Shown here in pieces: positions 61,378 through 64,000 of a stretch of 64,000 bases of DNA. Position 1 is the first letter of the stretch, and the number at the start of each line of letters is the position of its first letter. Origin of the DNA: Roseiterribacter gracilis (GTDB lineage Bacteria; Pseudomonadota; Alphaproteobacteria; BOG-932; Roseiterribacteraceae); NCBI GenBank assembly GCA_018332375.1, contig BOPV01000001.1, positions 3,410,001 through 3,474,000 on the forward strand, given 5' to 3'. The translations under genes and the position numbers were made by a program. Under the pieces are notes generated by a model. It was not told where the DNA came from and did no database searches. It saw only the letters and a program-made list of their open reading frames with translations.

Positions 61378-64000
61378 ATGTCCCTGGCACCAATCGCCGA
61401 CCTTCTTGAGAGGGCGCGCGGAGCCGATCGTTCCGCCGCTTCGGACATGGACTCGACCTCTTCATTTCTTTCCGGCGTCGACCCGATCTTCGTGGCCGAC
61501 CTTTACGCCCGCTTCCTGCGCGACCCGAATACGGTCGAAGGGAGCTGGCGCTCGCTCTTTCAGTCGCTCGGCGACGACGAACGGTCGGTTCTCGCCGATC
61601 TGAACGGACCCAGCTGGACGCCGCCCAAGCCGAAAGAAGCGCCTGAGGCGCCAACGGGGTCTGGGGCCAAAGGTGCCAAGCCGAACGGTAAGGCATCGAA
61701 TGCGGAAACGGTCGCGGCGGGCGTCACGCCCGAAGAGATCAAACGGTCGCTCAAAGCCTGGCTTCTGATCCGCGCCTATCGCGTGCGTGGCCATCTTCTT
61801 TGCACGCTCGATCCGCTGGGCATCGAAAAGCCCAAGATGAATCCGGATCTCGATCCGGCGACCTACGGCTTCACCGACGCCGATCTCGATCGGCCGATCT
61901 ACATCGCCGACATTCTCAGCCTCGGCACGGAATCGCCGACGCTGCGCCAAATTCTCGAACGTCTGCGACGTACCTATTCGGGGCATGTCGGCGTCGAGTA
62001 CATGCATATCCAGGATCCCGACCAACGTCTTTGGATCCAGCAACGGATCGAAGCGGTCGACAACGAGACCGAATTCACGCGCGAAGGCAAACGCGCCATT
62101 CTTGAGCGCATCACCGCCGCGGAAACGTTCGAACGGTTTCTCGGCACCAAATATGTCGGCACCAAGCGCTTTGGTTTGGATGGCGGCGAAGCTTTGGTCC
62201 CGCTCATCGAACAGGTGATGAAGCGCGGCGGCCAATTGGGCGTCAAAGAAATCGTCGTCGGCATGGCGCATCGCGGGCGCCTGAACGTGCTGACCAACGT
62301 GATGCTGAAGCCGTTCCACGCGCTGTTCAGCGAATTCCAGGGCAACTCGGCAAAGCCCGAAGACGTGCAAGGTTCGGGCGACGTCAAATACCATCTCGGC
62401 ACGTCGGCCGATCGCGACTTTGACGGTAACACGATCCATCTGTCGCTGACGCCGAACCCGTCGCATCTCGAAGTCGTCAATCCAGTCGTGCTGGGCAAAG
62501 TGCGCGCCAAGCAGATGCAGCTCGGCGACACCGAACGCGAACAGGTTCTGCCGGTGCTGTTGCACGGTGACGCGGCTTTCGCAGGCCAGGGCGTGGTTGC
62601 AGAGTCGATGATGCTGAGCGAGCTGAAAGGCTATCGCGTCGGTGGCTGCGTCCACATCATCGTCAACAACCAGATCGGCTTCACCACGACGCCCAGCTAT
62701 TCGCGCTCGGGCCCGTATTGCACCGATGTGGCCAAGATGGTGCAGGCACCGATCTTCCACGTGAATGGCGACGACCCCGAAGCAGTTGTGCACGTCGCGC
62801 GGATCGCGACGGAGTTCCGCCAGCGCTTCAAGAAAGACGTCGTCCTCGACATGTTCTGCTATCGCCGCTTCGGTCACAACGAAGGCGACGAGCCGGCATT
62901 CACTCAGCCGGTGATGTACCGGTTGATCAAAGACCATCCGACGACGCGCGAGATTTACGCCAAGCGTCTCGAGGCCGAAGGTCTGCTGACTGCGGGCGAA
63001 GCCGACAAGCTCGTCGCTGATTTCCAAGCCAAGCTCGAAGCCGAATTCGAAACCGCGACCAGCTACAAGCCGAACAAGGCCGACTGGCTCGAAGGCGCGT
63101 GGACCGGTTTGGAAACCGCCAAGCCGGGCGATCGTCGTGGCGAAACGTCGGTGTCGACCGACGTGCTGAAAAAGATTGGCGCCGCGATTTCCAGCGTGCC
63201 GAATGGTTTCGCGGTCAATCCCAAGATCGCGCGCCAGCTCCAAGCCAAAGCCAAGATGTTCGAAACCGGCGAAGGCATCGACTGGGCAACCGGCGAAGCG
63301 CTCGCCTTTGGTTCGCTGGTACTCGAAGACGTGCCGGTGCGCTTGTCAGGCCAAGATGCGGGTCGCGGCACGTTCAGCCAGCGTCACGCCGTGCTGCACG
63401 ATCAGGAAAACGAACAGCGTTACATCGCGCTCCAGCATCTCGATCCGTCCCAGGCACAGTTCGAAGTGCATGACAGTCCGCTGTCGGAACTTGCGGTGGT
63501 CGGTTTCGAATACGGCATCTCGCTCGCCGAGCCGAAAGCGTTGGTCGCGTGGGAAGCGCAGTTTGGCGACTTCGCCAACATGGCGCAGCCGATCTTCGAC
63601 CAGTTCGTGTCGAGCGGTGAATCCAAGTGGCTGCGCATGTCGGGCTTGGTGTTGCTGTTGCCGCATGGCTACGAAGGCCAGGGCCCGGAACATTCGTCGG
63701 CGCGTCTCGAACGCTTCTTGCAGATGTCGGGCGAAGACAATTGGCAGGTCGTGAACTGCACGACGCCAGCCAACTACTTCCACGTGCTGCGCCGGCAGAT
63801 CCGCCGCACCTTCCGCAAGCCGCTCGTGGTGATGACGCCCAAGTCGTTGCTGCGTCACAAGCTGGCCGTGTCGCCGCTGAAAGACTTCGCCGAAGGTTCG
63901 TCCTTCCATCGCGTGCTGCCGGAAACGGCATCGCTCGACGGCAAGAAGGTGCGTCGCGTCGTGCTGTGCTCGGGCAAAGTCTATTACGACCTGCTCGCCG
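61378..64000 (+). CDS. sucA: 2-oxoglutarate dehydrogenase E1 component (partial, 3' end missing)
   Basis: About 874 codons are in the window and the frame is open to the last base; the family is usually near 1000 residues. Start candidates are ATGs at 61336, 61378 and 61447; I prefer 61378, with GGGA upstream, though homology begins at SSFLSGVDPIFVADLYARF just after 61447. Seen are IVVGMAHRGRLNVLTNV, LHGDAAFAGQGVVAE (thiamin-diphosphate site), HIIVNNQIGFTT, YRRFGHNEGDEP and GQDAGRGTFSQRHAV. It decarboxylates 2-oxoglutarate, the product of the upstream xylose pathway, as part of the multienzyme complex. Residues 68-95 are a proline/alanine-rich linker. Confidence 0.95.
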   Translation, partial: MSLAPIADLLERARGADRSAASDMDSTSSFLSGVDPIFVADLYARFLRDPNTVEGSWRSLFQSLGDDERSVLADLNGPSWTPPKPKEAPEAPTGSGAKGAKPNGKASNAETVAAGVTPEEIKRSLKAWLLIRAYRVRGHLLCTLDPLGIEKPKMNPDLDPATYGFTDADLDRPIYIADILSLGTESPTLRQILERLRRTYSGHVGVEYMHIQDPDQRLWIQQRIEAVDNETEFTREGKRAILERITAAETFERFLGTKYVGTKRFGLDGGEALVPLIEQVMKRGGQLGVKEIVVGMAHRGRLNVLTNVMLKPFHALFSEFQGNSAKPEDVQGSGDVKYHLGTSADRDFDGNTIHLSLTPNPSHLEVVNPVVLGKVRAKQMQLGDTEREQVLPVLLHGDAAFAGQGVVAESMMLSELKGYRVGGCVHIIVNNQIGFTTTPSYSRSGPYCTDVAKMVQAPIFHVNGDDPEAVVHVARIATEFRQRFKKDVVLDMFCYRRFGHNEGDEPAFTQPVMYRLIKDHPTTREIYAKRLEAEGLLTAGEADKLVADFQAKLEAEFETATSYKPNKADWLEGAWTGLETAKPGDRRGETSVSTDVLKKIGAAISSVPNGFAVNPKIARQLQAKAKMFETGEGIDWATGEALAFGSLVLEDVPVRLSGQDAGRGTFSQRHAVLHDQENEQRYIALQHLDPSQAQFEVHDSPLSELAVVGFEYGISLAEPKALVAWEAQFGDFANMAQPIFDQFVSSGESKWLRMSGLVLLLPHGYEGQGPEHSSARLERFLQMSGEDNWQVVNCTTPANYFHVLRRQIRRTFRKPLVVMTPKSLLRHKLAVSPLKDFAEGSSFHRVLPETASLDGKKVRRVVLCSGKVYYDLLA

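Overview
The window is a high-GC, gene-dense stretch of what looks like an alphaproteobacterial chromosome. The reasons are the TCA order mdh - sucC - sucD - sucA, the xylXABCD gene order known from Caulobacter crescentus, TonB-dependent receptors of the Xanthomonas/Caulobacter type, and a DUF2336 protein. The species cannot be named from sequence alone. I saw no rRNA, tRNA, CRISPR array, insertion sequence or prophage. Both ends cut through genes (a substrate-binding protein at base 1, sucA at base 64000).

Region 1 (1-13.3 kb) is the least familiar part. A divergent promoter region at 3177-3385 separates two blocks. Leftward run a secreted protein with two tandem Cache-like domains, two YncE-type beta-propellers and an iron-type ABC substrate-binding protein. 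Rightward run an OmpR-type response regulator and histidine kinase, a siderophore-type TonB-dependent receptor, and four consecutive, mutually related PstS-like exported binding proteins with no ABC permease or ATPase beside them. Past a terminator, on the other strand, lies a single-domain relative of the Cache-like protein. I read this as a sensory and uptake system for an unknown ligand, possibly a metal chelate.

Region 2 (13.3-19.7 kb) holds a phosphotransferase-like gene, a small exported protein and a MarR - membrane fusion protein - RND pump operon.

Region 3 (19.7-43.7 kb) is a compact glucuronoarabinoxylan utilisation locus: a GntR regulator and mannonate dehydratase; a TonB receptor behind a XylR-like operator; exported GH3, GH10 and GH115 enzymes, a CE4 deacetylase and an SGNH esterase; a LacI-family regulator; the complete Weimberg pathway xylX-A-B-C-D taking xylose to 2-oxoglutarate; a sugar:proton symporter; and a GH51 arabinofuranosidase. 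Operator-like sequences before the receptor and before xylX suggest that one LacI-type repressor controls both polymer uptake and xylose catabolism.

Region 4 (43.7-64 kb) is mostly housekeeping: a secreted HExxH protein, an AraC regulator, a Glu/Leu dehydrogenase, a lytic transglycosylase with a duplicated 3' tail, a metallo-beta-lactamase-fold hydrolase, an acyl-CoA dehydrogenase behind two long inverted repeats, a PAS histidine kinase, zapE, two alphaproteobacterial proteins of poorly known role, and the TCA genes mdh, sucC, sucD and sucA. The TCA enzymes accept the 2-oxoglutarate made by region 3.
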